NCBI RefSeq assembly: GCF_014805685.1
Contig: NC_060906.1
Coordinates: forward strand, 16,526,164 to 16,590,163
Length of the DNA stretch: 64,000 nucleotides
Reading direction: 5' to 3'
Source: Silurus meridionalis
Lineage: Eukaryota; Chordata; Actinopteri; Siluriformes; Siluridae
Both the position numbers and the translations under genes were made by a program. Positions 12,455 to 24,065 of the stretch are shown here, piece after piece (within the stretch, counting starts at the first letter, position 1; the number at the start of each line of letters is the position of its first letter). The notes below the pieces were generated by a model. The model ran no database searches, was not told where the DNA came from, and worked only from the letters and a program-made list of their open reading frames with translations.

Positions 12455-12770
12455 TACTTAGCCTATCGCAGCAGGTTTTACCCTGTCCTCCTGACCCGTG
12501 CAGATTTGGCAGGGCAGGAATGCACTGCCGCTGGGAGGAATGTGCCCTTTTTTGTGCAGTAGTTCAACCACATTCAGAATCTCCAACTCATATTCACCGA
12601 ACCTCAAATCACCCCAACATGCACACCACACACACTCACCACACAGTCATAAGAAAATGAAAGAACAAAGTTGGTAGACTAAAGTTTATACTCCTCTTTC
12701 TTATGCTTATTAAATAACACACACACACACACACGCGCGCGCACGCACGCACACACGCACACATGCACAA
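12414..12770. repeat. (TG)n and (CA/CG)n microsatellites
   Basis: A TG run at about 12,419-12,450 and a CA run with CGCG interruptions at about 12,718-12,770. The opposed repeat strands could form a weak inverted repeat. Confidence 0.85.
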
Positions 12771-13119
12771 AAACAGTGGGTTCCCTGCTCAGTTGACTAA
12801 TCATTGTAATAAGTTTTCCCAACCTATAAATCGTTTTTGGGGGAGAAAAAAGGACTTGCATCTAGATGATGAACTGTCCGGTTTGTAAAGAACTTTATTG
12901 CTGATCTCATCATGTGAGAAATAGTTTGGACTTTCAGACACTGCTGCACACGACTTAGTTCGTTATACAGCTATAAGAGCTATAATCTCCCCCCTAACCT
13001 TCCTTAAAATTTGTTTAATTCCCATTCTTTGCTCCGATTTCTGATGCAAACAAGCGCGTCATGCCACACTGATTCCAATTTGACTGTTGTATGTACAGAA
13101 ATCCCAATGTGAATTGAAC

Positions 13120-13395
13120 TCAAGTCAAGTCAAGAAGCTTTTATTGTCATCTGAACCATATATAGCTGACTCAGTACACAGTGAAATGAAACTACATTTC
13201 TTTAGGAAACTGAATAAAACAACATGGAGCTACATCACACAACATAGAGCTACATAACAGAACACGGAGCTAAGGACTAAAAGTAAGTGTCCTCGCCACA
13301 TAAAGTGCAAGACAATAAAACAGTGCATACAGATAATACAAAACAGGACCGTGCAGAGAAAATAGCACCGAGCAGTATACCTTCTGTATAATATG
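13120..13395 (+). repeat. Dispersed fish repeat ('CAAGAAGCTTTTATTGTCAT' type)
   Basis: Begins with 'TCAAGTCAAGTCAAGAAGC' and 'TTTTATTGTCATCTGAACC', then 'CAGTACACAGTGAAATGAAAC' and short tandem 'ACATGGAGCTACAT' units. I know this as a repeat widely scattered in fish genomes but cannot name its class. No coding content. Confidence 0.6.
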
Positions 13396-13574
13396 TTATA
13401 CAGTACAATGTGCCAAATAAGAGGACTGTACAATCCAATTCAAAGTGTTTTTGAATTGAATTGAAAAAGGTGACTGGGTTAGCTTTGAGCATCTCAGACA
13501 TCATGTTTTAATTCTTAGTGTCAAAAATATTTCTGCTCAACCGTTCTCTCATTTTGAAAGACCTCACAAGTTTC

Positions 13575-13669
13575 TGATTTTCTCTTTCTCTCTCTTTTTC
13601 TCTATGCATGTGTGGACATGGCTGTGCGCATCATCTCTCCTGTCACGGCTTTGCTGAACACAGGTAAGT
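13575..13669 (+). promoter_or_regulatory. Candidate recursive splice site 1
   Basis: From 13,571 to 13,661 there is no AG dinucleotide. The left part is an almost pure CT tract, the right part reads 'CTCTCCTGTCACGGCTTTG', and it ends in ACACAG directly followed by GTAAGTG (cut at 13,663/13,664). An acceptor fused to a donor is the layout of a recursive splice site, used to remove very long introns stepwise. The alternative is a first coding exon from ATG 13,618: fifteen codons (MAVRIISPVTALLNT) plus one base, ending at the same donor in phase 1. The long AG-free zone favours the first reading. Neither is proven. Confidence 0.45.
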
Positions 13670-14204
13670 GTTTTCTATGTTTCTAACTATTGTAATTGTC
13701 CCTCAGGCTCTTAAACCCTGCCGTAAAGCCGCGCAGGTTGTGCAGGATGCTTCCACAGATTTGACATATTGTAAATGCATGCAAATGTTCCTAGGGTTCT
13801 TCTGCAGGTCATTCATTTGTAGCACTCGTGTGTTAAAAAGTGGTAAAAGTCCAAGTGTAGTAAATGGTGCATTTTGATAGTTATGCTAAGGTCTGATTAT
13901 GTGTCTCAAGGAAAAAGGAGGAGACTGTGGTGTGGTTGTGTGAAGGGAATGGCACCGTTCAGCTCGATGGAGAATGAAGCTCAGCTAAATTAACAACCCG
14001 GCCGCGTCTTTATCCCGTTTTTGAATTAGACCACACAGGGAGGAAGTGCGGTATCTCCTTACACTGGGCTGATTTGGGAGGAGTACACATCTACAATCCG
14101 GACTGTAGTGGTGTTCAGGTTGGATATGATTTCTGAGGATTTCTGGACATAAATTCATCTGGGGTTTTTTGTTGTTTTGTTGTTGGGAAGAAAACCACAA
14201 CAAG

Positions 14205-14575
14205 GATCTGGAGCAGCAGTGATCACAGGCTGAGTAACTCAGGCTAAAGAATCTAAACATGGTGGAAAAAACACTGATCTGTTGGTCTGGTGAATTCCAG
14301 TTTCTGCAGCGACATGCAGATGGGAAGGTCTGAATTTGGTGTTAACAGCACAAACCCGAATCAAACCTTCTGTCAGCCAGTGGCTGTGTAACATTGTGGG
14401 GAATGTTTTCTAACACACATTAGGCCCTTTATTAACGGCTAAGCATTGTTTGCATGCCACAGCCAGTCTGATTATTCCTGCTGACCACATGCATCTTTTT
14501 ATAGCCATAATTTACCTAATATCTAATGGCAACATTTGGCAAAGTCATCTCAAAGCTGCTTCTGTGAACATGTAA
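14205..14575 (+). mobile_element. Decayed Tc1-like element, subfamily B
   Basis: Plus-strand relic with 'TCTGGTGAATTCCAGTTTCTG' (the W-S-DES-F region), 'GTGGGGAATGTTTTCTAAC', 'GCATGCCACAGCC' and 'GCTTCTGTGAACATG' in the canonical order. It lies directly against an A copy in the opposite orientation. No open frame. Confidence 0.7.
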
Positions 14576-14584
14576 ATGAGTGGA

Positions 14585-15003
14585 CACTTGACTATAAAAC
14601 ATTGAACATTTGCCATTATAATAACCTCCATAATAACCTTTCTCTTTTAGGAAGATGTTCCACTAGATATTGGAGTGTGGTTGTGTCTATTTGTTCATAT
14701 TTAGCCACAAGGATGTTACTGAAATCAGGTACTGATGTAGATGAGGTGAAGAGGCCTGGGGTGCAGTCAGTGTTTTAATTCATCCCAAAGGTGTTTAGTA
14801 GGGTTGAGGTCAGAGCTCTATAGCAGGTCGCTTAAGGTCTTCTACTCCAACCCTTGTAAACCAAATCTTCATGAATTTTGCATAGTCATGCTGGAACTGC
14901 TTTGAGTCTCAATATTCAAGTGATACAATTATGCGCCTCAAAATTGGAAGGAATCACATATGGCTGGAAAAGTCAGGTGTCGCAGTACTTTTGTCCATAT
15001 AAT
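14585..15003 (-). mobile_element. Decayed Tc1-like element, subfamily A
   Basis: From 'ACTATAAAACATTGAACAT' to 'CGCAGTACTTTTGTCCATAT'. On the minus strand it retains the C-terminal transposase block and, weakly, the KAS-region block. Broken by indels. Confidence 0.75.
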
Positions 15004-15102
15004 TTATTTATATTTACAATTGATACAGTTACCTGAATCAATAATGAAAATTAAAAACCACTTTTTTATTTATTCTTATATTTTTCTGTTCAATTATTAT
15101 AT

Positions 15103-15106
<4 letters not shown>

Positions 15107-15172
<66 letters not shown>

Positions 15173-15271
15173 TAATATTTTATCCTGTTCAATTATTTAT
15201 ATTTATAAAAAAAGGTCAAAACCACTTTATTTATAAATTTTTTTTATATTTTTCTGTTTAATTATTTTATT

Positions 15272-15332
<61 letters not shown>
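15107..15332. repeat. Two long (TA)n microsatellites
   Basis: Runs at 15,107-15,168 and 15,279-15,332. The about 110-base spacer and the sequence after the second run share 'ATTTTATCCTGTTCAATTAT'-like words, so the whole 15,040-15,375 block looks like two or three imperfect copies of a TA-rich unit. Such palindromic runs can extrude as hairpins. Confidence 0.9.
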
Positions 15333-15337
<5 letters not shown>

Positions 15338-15339
15338 TA

Positions 15340-16012
15340 TATTCTGTTAAATTATTTATATTTATTTTTTAAAAAGTGCAATACCATATTTTATTTCTTT
15401 TTATTTTATGCACAACTACTTCTGCCACCAAAACAAATTCCAAAGAATGTAAGTGAAGATGTACTTGGCAATAAGGCTCTTTCTGATTCGGATACGGATT
15501 CTGATTTCCTCCTGGTAATCTGGTTTTCTCCTTCCTTTCTCCGTCTAACTGCTTTTGGTTTGGGGGGGAAAAAAAGGGGACAATGTAGTTGACATGATTG
15601 AAAATGAGTAAAATTACCCTAAATCTGTAATCACATTGATTTTGATATCAGTTCAGTTCTGATGTGAAACAGTTGCCGACACTCCTCCGTTCAGTGCGAA
15701 GGATTAACGCTGTGGTGACGTGTAAGCCGTGAACACAGCTCGGCTGAGGGAGAGGAATGTCCTCGAAACTGGATATAGAATGAGAGCTGTGTGAATGACC
15801 ACAGGGTTTGGGTTAGGTGTGGGAAAAACCACACTTATAAAAGAAAGACAAATGTGCATGTCTTCACATGCTTTCTAAAAGACAACATTGGGGGAAAAAA
15901 ATAATTTTTTCGCTTCTTTCTCGTCTGATTCAGTTCTCTTTAGTTCTCCCATGTCTACTGTACATGCTGTAATGTATCTGCTTGAGGTCCTGCTGGAATA
16001 GCGGTTAGTCTG

Positions 16013-16050
<38 letters not shown>

Positions 16051-16371
16051 GAGGAGGGGTGGGGAGGGATCTTTATGTGAAATAGAAGCTGTGTCAAACA
16101 CACAGCAGCCCTTCAGATCGTACTTTCCCTTTTTCGTCTTCTCTCGGTTATTACCTATAATACATTACAGGTCATGCTGCCCTGTGGCGAGTGAAATAGA
16201 TCTGTCTCACTTCTCTCATTCTTTCTTTTCTTTTTCATTGTTGTCTGTTCGCTTCATATATTTCTTCTCACCACAGCAGATCCATATATTACATAATACT
16301 TTTTCACCAAATAAACATCTTTTTCAACACTCGGGAGCTGAAGCGTCACAGAGCTACTCCTGTCATGTTCA

Positions 16372-16417
<46 letters not shown>

Positions 16418-17340
16418 AGATAGGGATTTGGGCAGATCTCTTTACAACAGTCTTATTACAGTGTAGTTTCAGATGTAGTTGATGTAAAAAGATGTATATC
16501 AGGGATCCAGTCTTTAGGAGAACATACAGTAGTAATCCTGTACTTTATTTGCTTTCCGCTCTTGACATGTAGTGGTCTGTAACACACACGCACACACACG
16601 CACACACAAGCACACACACACGCACACATTATAAATTATATTAGAAAATCATCAATCACAGAATTACTCCATCCCTCAGGGTGAAACTTCTTGTAGCACA
16701 GCGTAAACATAAACACATTAGTGTTCTGTTATTGGAGAAGCTCAAACACACACTAGGGGTCATGTGTGTGTGTGTGTGTGTGTGTGTGGCTCAGGTTTAA
16801 GATAGTGGCTCTAATGTGGCCTTTTGCTGATTAAAGCTCATGGTGGGAGCCCCCTTTAAACTTCCCTCTCTCTCAGCGAACAAAGAGACCATTTTCAAGA
16901 GAGTGAGAGATGAAAACAGAGAGGGAGGAAATGGAAAACTAGAGCTGCTACTCAAATTTGGTGGAAGTGCGTGGGCAATGTGCAGCTCTGACCTTTGTTA
17001 GTGTGCACATGTTTGCTTGTGGACATGTAATGTTATGTTCTTATGTTCAGCTTTAGTGATATATTGTAGTCTCTCGCTCCCTCTTTCTCCTCGTTGACTC
17101 ACTTTATGATGCACACTGTAAAAACTCCACTGCCTTCTGAAGCTGATTGTGGAGTGTTATAGATCTTGAATCATTGCTCTGCAAAGTCTAGACGTTTTCT
17201 TTCCGTGGCCTTGAAGTTTTAGAAGATGAGATAGAAATGGTTTATACACTCACCTGGTGTCTGGCTGCTTTTTTGCCTCTCTCCTGTTTATCAGGTAGTG
17301 TTGTATGTGTGATCTAAAACAGGACAGAAATGTCTTATGG
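15340..17340. other. Unannotated sequence with short TG runs
   Basis: No supported exon or transposon. TG/CA runs lie at 16,016-16,048, 16,374-16,414, 16,583-16,627 and 16,764-16,788. Confidence 0.5.
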
Positions 17341-17347
17341 TATATAT

Positions 17348-17870
17348 CAGGGCTGCAGCTATCGATTATTTTAGTAATCGAATATTCTACTGATTATTCC
17401 ATCGATTAATCAAGTAATCGGATAAGAAGTACTTTTTTGTTATAAAAAACAATACTAAATATACAAGAGAAAATAAGATGGGTCTCTTAAAATGAACAAG
17501 TAATTTGTTTCCTTTTAGGAAAAATTTAAATTTTTTTGGCTGAAATTGCATACAAAGAATATCTGAAAACGAAACCCATTTAATGCATTCGATTTTCATA
17601 ATACATCAAAATACAAACACAACGTATCGAAATTCAAAATTATACATTAAAATATAAAAATCTATTCCATATTACTTGAATAAATGTAAACGCACTGTAT
17701 GGAGTTTTCTTTATGTTTTAGTTTGAGATGATCCCAGACGATGGAAACTTTCTGTTGTGTTCTTTGGGATGAATCTTCTAATAATGGTCCGTGGGAGAAC
17801 ACAGTTCTCCATGTGCTTTTTTTGTATTCAAATTATTTGAGTTATTGAGGAATCATTTCAGCAAAAGAAT
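17348..17870. mobile_element. hAT-type element, worn
   Basis: The left end CAGGGCTGCAGCTATCG is followed by 'ATTATTTTAGTAATCGAATA', the typical end of fish hAT elements of the same group as 2,440-2,818. The right end (about 17,868) is a poor inverted match (GAGGAATCATTTCAGC). 'TAATAATGGTCCGTGGGAGA' at about 17,780 recurs at 18,430. No target-site duplication could be found and no transposase frame is present. Confidence 0.55.
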
Positions 17871-18500
17871 GAAGACGTGTTAACTTATGCTGAAATAAGT
17901 AGAACAGTTAAGTCGAACAAATCTTTAGGAAATTAAATAATCAATGTAAAACCCAAATGGGGTCTAATATATGTACACTATTGAATTAAATTTTTCCATT
18001 AAATTTTTTTTTATATTTTTTATTCTGAATTTAATTGATTACTCAATTTAATCAGTATAGTATAGTAAAGTGTACTGCATTCATTCATTTTGTTCCATTT
18101 TATTTTTATTATTTTTTTATATTACATATTATTTTATATTTTATTTAACCAAGCAGGCATTTTAATAAAAATTGTTATAAAAATATATAAACTGTTCACA
18201 TGTTGAACTGTGTCAAAATTGCATGAAATCAAAATGCAAATATAAATATACAAATACAAAATCATTAAAAAAAATATGAAAATCTATTTCAATTTACTCT
18301 TAGAAAAGGGTAAACATACTGTTTTTTTTATGTTTTAGTTTGAAATAATCCCAAACTTTGGAAACGTGCTTTCTGTTTTTTTTTGTGTTACCTGTCCAGA
18401 ACAATTGAGAGTTTAGCAGGTGGTGCGTCAGTAATAATGGTCCGTTGGGAAACACAATGCTCCTTGTGTAGTTAAATGGGCTAAACGAAGCAAACAGACT
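17871..18500. mobile_element. hAT-derived patch related to the 47-kb element
   Basis: 'GAATGAAGACGTGTTAACTT' and the following TA-rich stretch, including 'AAGTGTACTGCATTCATT', 'AAGCAGGCATTTTAAT' and 'AAACTGTTCACATGTTGAAC', run parallel to 47,490-47,900. The end (18,385-18,480) instead matches the first hAT group in reverse. I read it as nested or recombined hAT remnants. Confidence 0.5.
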
Positions 18501-18847
18501 GGACCTGGCAACATTTCAAATAGGGGGTTGAATGGGCCGGGAAGAATCTGCTGGAAATGTTACTGAACCCCGGGCTGTGTGTGCAAGTGAAAGGGAATCA
18601 AGCAGAGGCTTCTGGGTATCGAGTTTCTAAATACAGCCATAAATGGACAGATGTTTTGTAGAGTTAATTCACACTGTTTAGCTCCTGTATGTTTGAGTGT
18701 GATGTTTGAAGGGCTGCTGTTCAGGCCTGAGTGCTGAGTTGTAGGACTGTGAGTGTGATGGATATCAGCTGCTCTTCACTGTTTAGATGCTGACAACATG
18801 CATCTGGGATCATGAAGCAGTAAATGTTTTTGGTCGTTTTGCATTTT

Positions 18848-18849
<2 letters not shown>

Positions 18850-18895
<46 letters not shown>
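18850..18895. repeat. (GT)n microsatellite
   Basis: A pure GT run. Confidence 0.95.
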
Positions 18896-18896
<1 letters not shown>

Positions 18897-19172
18897 GGAC
18901 TGTACGTAATGTAACAGACAGTTTGCCGCTGGCAGGCAGAGGGACGGCTGCATGTCAGCCACTCTTTTGTCAGGTTAACAGACGGTTGCCATGTGTCTGG
19001 CTGATCAGCATAACACGAGCCAGACACGATGGCCTGACCCCCCTCCTCGCTTCTCGCTCTTGCCCTTTCTCTCGATTGTTTTCTCTCTTGCTTTCACCTC
19101 CTCCTAAATCAGACACTAATGGCCCTGTAGAGAGAAGAAGCGTATGGGACGCTGACAGAGAGCTCAAGAGCA

Positions 19173-19601
19173 TGTCTGCGCCCTGGCCTTGCCTCGTGTG
19201 CTGTCTGTGGTGCTTATTTAGGAACGGGAGACCAGGCAGTGAATTAGGAAGTCTCGGACCACCACAACGCACATAGGCAGCTATTACTCATGTTTTTTTT
19301 TTCTCTCTTTTATTATGTTTATAAGCGGGTGACTTCTTCACAGTTTCTCTCTCTCTTTGTACAGCTTGTGGCATAGTAGTCCATGCAGAGACCCCTGTGT
19401 GACCATTAGACAAAGATGAAAAACTCTGTGGTCAAATTGTTTTCAAATACACTCAATGGCCAAAAGTATTGGGACACCTGCATTTTCCAGCAATATGTTG
19501 TTCTGGCAAAGTGGGAGGCGCATAATTGTCTTATTGTAAGAATGTCTTTGGATGCAGTAACATTCAGTTTTCCCCTCACCTTCCTTCAAACTAGGAGACC
19601 C
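19173..19601. repeat. Source copy of a 2.5-kb-spaced segmental duplication
   Basis: This 429-base stretch reappears at 21,648-22,073. By eye it differs by about eight substitutions, one T in a T-run, and a 2-base deletion. Its right part runs into a subfamily A Tc1 copy, its left part is unique sequence. Confidence 0.85.
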
Positions 19602-19895
19602 AAACCTGTTCCAGCATGACAATACCCCTGTACACAAAACCAGCTTTCTCAGTTTACATGGTTTGAAGAGGAAGACCTTAAACGGCCTGTTATAGAGCTC
19701 TGAACTCAATGTTAATACCTGACTTTATTCACGCCCTTGTGGTTCAATAAACACAAATCTCCATAATCTAGTGGAACATCTTCCCAAAAGAATGGAGGTT
19801 ATAATAACAGAGAATGGGGCTGAATGTGGACTCTGATGTTTAAAAAGCTTACAGGACTTTTATAGCCGGGTGTCCACAAACATTTGTCCATATTT
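19449..19895 (+). mobile_element. Near full-length decayed Tc1-like element, subfamily A
   Basis: Begins at 'TACACTCAATGGCCAAAAGT' and ends at 'AAACATTTGTCCATATTTTG'. It contains 'GTTCCAGCATGACAATACCC' (FQHDN-P) and the C-terminal 'CCCTTGTGGTTCAATAAAC' block, but has lost most of the sequence between them. This copy served as the homology for the duplication at 21.6-22.1 kb. Confidence 0.8.
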
Positions 19896-19936
19896 TGAAT
19901 CCTATATTGTATATTATCCATAATGAAGAAATTTTT

Positions 19937-20140
19937 AACTCAGGATTAGATCAAACTCAGGACTAGTTTAAACTCAGGAATAGTTCAAACTCAGGACTAG
20001 GTCAAACTCAGGACAAAATCAAACTCGGGACTAGATCAAATTTAGGATTAGGTCAAACTCAGGACTAGATCAAACTCGGGACTAGGTCAAACTCTGGACT
20101 AGGTCGAACTTAGGACATGATCAAACTCAGGACAAGGTGC
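19937..20140. repeat. 17-bp minisatellite, 12 units
   Basis: The unit AACTCAGGACTAGATCA is repeated head to tail exactly 12 times (204 bases), with one to four substitutions per unit and no length change. It starts about 40 bases after the end of the Tc1 copy. Confidence 0.9.
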
Positions 20141-21445
20141 TATGACCATGTAATACTGATTGCATTATACATTCGGTTATAATAAATTTTTCATAGTTTA
20201 GAAGCCAAAGAATATTTATACACAATATATATATCATATGTTTAATATATGTGCATTTGTATTCATTGTAAAGTGACAAGAAACAGCGGATTTTGCAATT
20301 CAACTGGCTTTTGCCTTTTTTATTCTTAATTTGTCTTCATTCTTTCCCAAATAAAACGTATTTTAGCTGATAGACGAAAATGTACATTTGATAATGAATC
20401 AATGAGCACATAAACAGCAACAAACATACAACAAATCCGTGTATCATGAAACATTAAGGAAGAATACAGCTAACATTTTACAAAAACTGATTGATTTAGT
20501 TTATTCGTTGAACGCTGGATAAATATTCTCCCTCCTCATGTTGTGCAGCTGTAGCACAGGAAGATTAGTGAGATCATGCTGGATGTGTCTGTGTGTGGTC
20601 AACCGTTGTGAACTCTTCACAGAACCGTTAGGATTTTAGGCAGGCAGCCAGAGACACTGGCGACGGATGGTTAAAACGTGCAAGATTCTCTGCCAGTTTC
20701 TTACACCTCCTTCTCTTTTTCCTCAAAGTCTCCCTAGGGATGCCAGGTCTGTTAATACTCTACTCTAAAAGAAATCCCTCTGCTTGGATACAGGGTCGTG
20801 CTTTTCTCAGCTGCGGGGCGATCGTACAAATATAACGACTTGAAATAAAAGTTAAGGAGAAAAGTCCACAGATTTAGATTAGAATCTTTGTCTTAAAATG
20901 TCAAACATTCCCATCACTGACTGTTTATTATGAAGCTTTAAGGACCTCAATTTGAAATGTGTAGTTACCTCCTATGGAAATCTTTTTTTGAATGTTATAT
21001 ATGCACGTCACATTTTTTTTGTTCTGTAATTTATTCATTTTCAGTAAGCACTTTGTTCCTGGTCAGGGCTGCAGCACTTATCTCAGGTAAAAAGCTGCCT
21101 ATGAGGTGGGATCACACACTGGATATAGGACGTAATGGCTAGTCCTCTCACTGGCAGGTGTTTGGGGGAGGAACCAGAAAACATGCACTGAAACAGAAAT
21201 GTATCTCAGGATACATTCTGTAGCTCTCATAGCTCATATCTGTAAGGGAGGATAGGGATAAAACCGCACCACAGATCTGCTCAGTAACATTAACACTCCT
21301 GCCTCTGGTCTGTGTCAGAATTCTAAAGTTATGCTGGAGGAAAAAAAATCTCTGCTTCTTCACCGGTTTTCTGTAAATCGATTCATAATCACTTTACTTA
21401 ATGTTCTTTGCTTAGCACTGACTGCTTTATAGCCGCAGTATATAC

Positions 21446-21647
21446 ACTCTATGAACAAAAGTATTGGGACACCGCGTTTTTTCAGCCATATGACTTTCTT
21501 TCCGAAACAAAGTTGAAGGCACACGGTTGTATAAGGATGTGCTAGAATAACAATTTCCCTTCACTTAAACTATGAGACCCAACCCTGGTCCAGCATGGCA
21601 ATGCCCCTGTGCACAAAGCCAGCTCCATGAAGATGTGCTTTTTATAG
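21446..21647 (+). mobile_element. Tc1-like element, subfamily A, left part (split)
   Basis: From 'ATACACTCTATGAACAAAAG' to 'GATGTGCTTTTTATAG'. Bases 21,574-21,647 are repeated identically at 22,067-22,140, where the element resumes. The intervening DNA comes from the 19.2-kb region. Confidence 0.8.
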
Positions 21648-22140
21648 TGTCTGCGCCCTGGCCTTGCCTCGTGTGCTGTCTGTGGTGCTTATTTAGGAAC
21701 GGGAGACCAGGCAGTGAATTAGGAAGTCTCAGACCACCACAACGCACATAGGCAGCTATTACTCATGTTTTTTTTTCTCTCTTTTATTATGTTTATAAGC
21801 GGGTGACTTCGTCACAGTTTCTCTCTCTCTTTGTACAGCTTGTGGCATTGTAGTCCATGCAAGGACCCCTGTGTGACCATTAGACAAAGATGAAAAACTC
21901 TGTGGTCAAATTGTTTTCAAATACACTCAATGGCCAAAAGTATTGGGACACCTGCATTTTCCAGCAATATGTTGTTCTGGCAAAGTGGGAGGTGCATAAT
22001 TGTCTTATTGTAAGAATGTCTGGATGCAGTAACATTCAGTTTTCCCCTCACCTTTCTTCAAACTAGGAGACCCAACCCTGGTCCAGCATGGCAATGCCCC
22101 TGTGCACAAAGCCAGCTCCATGAAGATGTGCTTTTTATAG
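21648..22140. repeat. Templated insertion copied from 19.17-19.60 kb
   Basis: 493 bases inserted inside a subfamily A Tc1 copy: 426 bases from the 19,173-19,601 source, then a second copy of the 74-bp Tc1 stretch that also precedes the insertion (21,574-21,647 equals 22,067-22,140, with a 7-base overlap at the junction). The return junction falls at the same place in two homologous Tc1 copies, pointing to template switching or gene conversion through that homology. Confidence 0.8.
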
Positions 22141-22440
22141 TTTGGAGTAAAAAATCTCCTGTTTTCGATTTTTTTACTTCAAACCCATTAAACGCCTTCG
22201 GGATGAATTATAACACTGACTGCACCCCGGGTCTTCTCACCTCACCTAAATCAGTGCCTGTCTTTACTAACACCCTTGTGTCTGAATGAGCACAAATCTC
22301 AACAAGCACACTCCGAAATCTATTTACACCTTCCCAGAGGAAAGGAGGGAATTAGAAGAGAAAATTGCGACTAAATGTGGAATGCGATGCTCAAAAAACA
22401 CATGCCGTACTTATGACCAGGTGTCCGGATTTTTCTGGTG
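22141..22440 (+). mobile_element. Tc1-like element, subfamily A, right part (split)
   Basis: Continues the element begun at 21,446: 'CATTAAACGCCTTCGGGATG', 'CACTGACTGCACCCCGGGTC', 'CTGAATGAGCACAAATCTC', ending near 'CCAGGTGTCCGGATTTTT'. Decayed. Confidence 0.75.
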
Positions 22441-22863
22441 CAAATTTATATTTATATATGAATAAAATATATTCATATACTGTATGTATCTTAGTATTTG
22501 TATACATTCTTTCTCAATTGTCGCATTACAGGATTTGTAAACTATCTCACTAATGGTATTTATTGAAACAAGCAATTTATTTACTTCACACATACATTTT
22601 TTTAAATGTAATAGACAAATTTATAATTTTTTTTTTTTTTGCATCATCTCATGGTGTATCCTGTGGAAACTCTGTGTGAGTGTGCAGTATGAGTGTGTGT
22701 GTTATTGGTTCTGCCTGGCTGCACTAAACTCATCTGATTGTGTTCGCGCAAAAGACGGATCTGTGAGAAAAGCCGTCCTGCCGTCATTCCACAGCAATGC
22801 GCTCACTCGGATGAACCGGCATTCTGGCTGGAAGGAAAAGGCTCAGGGCATTTCCTGTACACA

Positions 22864-22865
<2 letters not shown>

Positions 22866-22899
<34 letters not shown>
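22866..22899. repeat. (CA)n microsatellite
   Basis: A short CA run. Confidence 0.9.
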
Positions 22900-22901
<2 letters not shown>

Positions 22902-23671
22902 TACACATCCTTACACACACTATGAACACAAACACTGTTAGCATTACGGTATAAAACCATACACTACATTATGGTATACTTCCCTGTAAAACATGTCCAA
23001 GTATGAAGTGTTCCGCATGTCTTTTTTTTATTTTTTTATTTTTTTTTATTTTCTTAGGCAGAAAGTAGAGAAATTTGAAAAGTTTAGAAACTCCGCGTAT
23101 CGTCATCATGACCTGTTTAAAACTGTGATTTATTGCGTTCTACGGTTATTGGTATTGGGGTCTGAGACGAGCAATTTATCTGTAGGCATTGTTGCAGTTC
23201 ACACATCAGTCATGGCACGATTTGGAACAATTAATTCTTCAATAAGTTCAATTAATAGAACTCTTTTACAAGGGCGATTAATTAGCGTTCGCAGATGTTT
23301 TTTTTTTATGTGTGCAGGCACGTCAAAACATGACAAAAACCAAGCAAATTAAAGTACAGTGCACAGAGTTGTGTAACTCTGACGTTCCTACAGGCTGCTA
23401 CAGGCAGTCACCATGTGGTTATACATATTTAGAGACAGTGAAGACTCTATCTGTTTTGTGTAATGTTCTTCTGTGTGCAATGCAACACGTACACCAGTGA
23501 ACACTAACATCATAGCCAGCACAAACGCAGCACAGAGATATAGTTTGTCAGTATTGTAATGCTTTTCGTACATTAAGTTAGCTGCTACTGTTCAACCTGG
23601 TCAGTTGGGTTTCATTAACATTAGTCCTTCACAGATTTGTATTATATTTCCAACAATTTTAATCCTCTATA

Positions 23672-24065
23672 CTATCCCAGCCACATTAATAGAAACACCT
23701 GTCAATTTGCTGATTCATTCATTTTGGTGCTTGTGCTGATCCCAGTGAATTTGACCTTGAACATGGTTGGTGTGACCAGACAGACTGGTTTAAGAGAATG
23801 GTTTAGAAAATGATTGTCTTCCAGTCTTCAGATTGTCCTCATGCATAATAGTCAGAGTTCAATCATTTAGGATCGAAAAACAAATAACAGTCAATGAGCC
23901 ATTGAGCTGCAGCTTTGTAGGCAGGAAAGGAGTGCTGGTTAGAGGGTCAGACTGGTTTTAGCCGACAGGAACGGTCAAGGAATACACAACCTTGTGTCTA
24001 TCCACCTCTGAAGTAAAGCACTGTATATCTGCATTGTTCAGGTTTTGTGACTAGGCATCATGATG
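23672..24065 (+). mobile_element. 5' part of a Tc1-like element, subfamily B
   Basis: Starts near 'CACATTAATAGAAACACCTG' and continues with 'TTTGACCTTGAACATGGTTG', 'AGACTGGTTTAAGAGAATGG' and 'GTTAGAGGGTCAGACTGG', in the order of the transposase DNA-binding region. No readable frame. Confidence 0.6.

Larger units (their letters stand above)
8980..13110. other. Unannotated sequence rich in microsatellites
   Basis: No supported exon. Apart from the microsatellites listed separately I see only unique-looking sequence. The 151-codon frame at 9,044-9,496 has no recognisable domain and no flanking splice or promoter logic, and I read it as chance. Confidence 0.5.

Noticed and set aside
23057..23340. 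T-rich acceptor followed by an open frame (KVEKFEKFRNSAYRHHD...)
   Set aside because: The tract is a simple T-run; no donor or conserved domain follows and the frame drifts into low-quality sequence.
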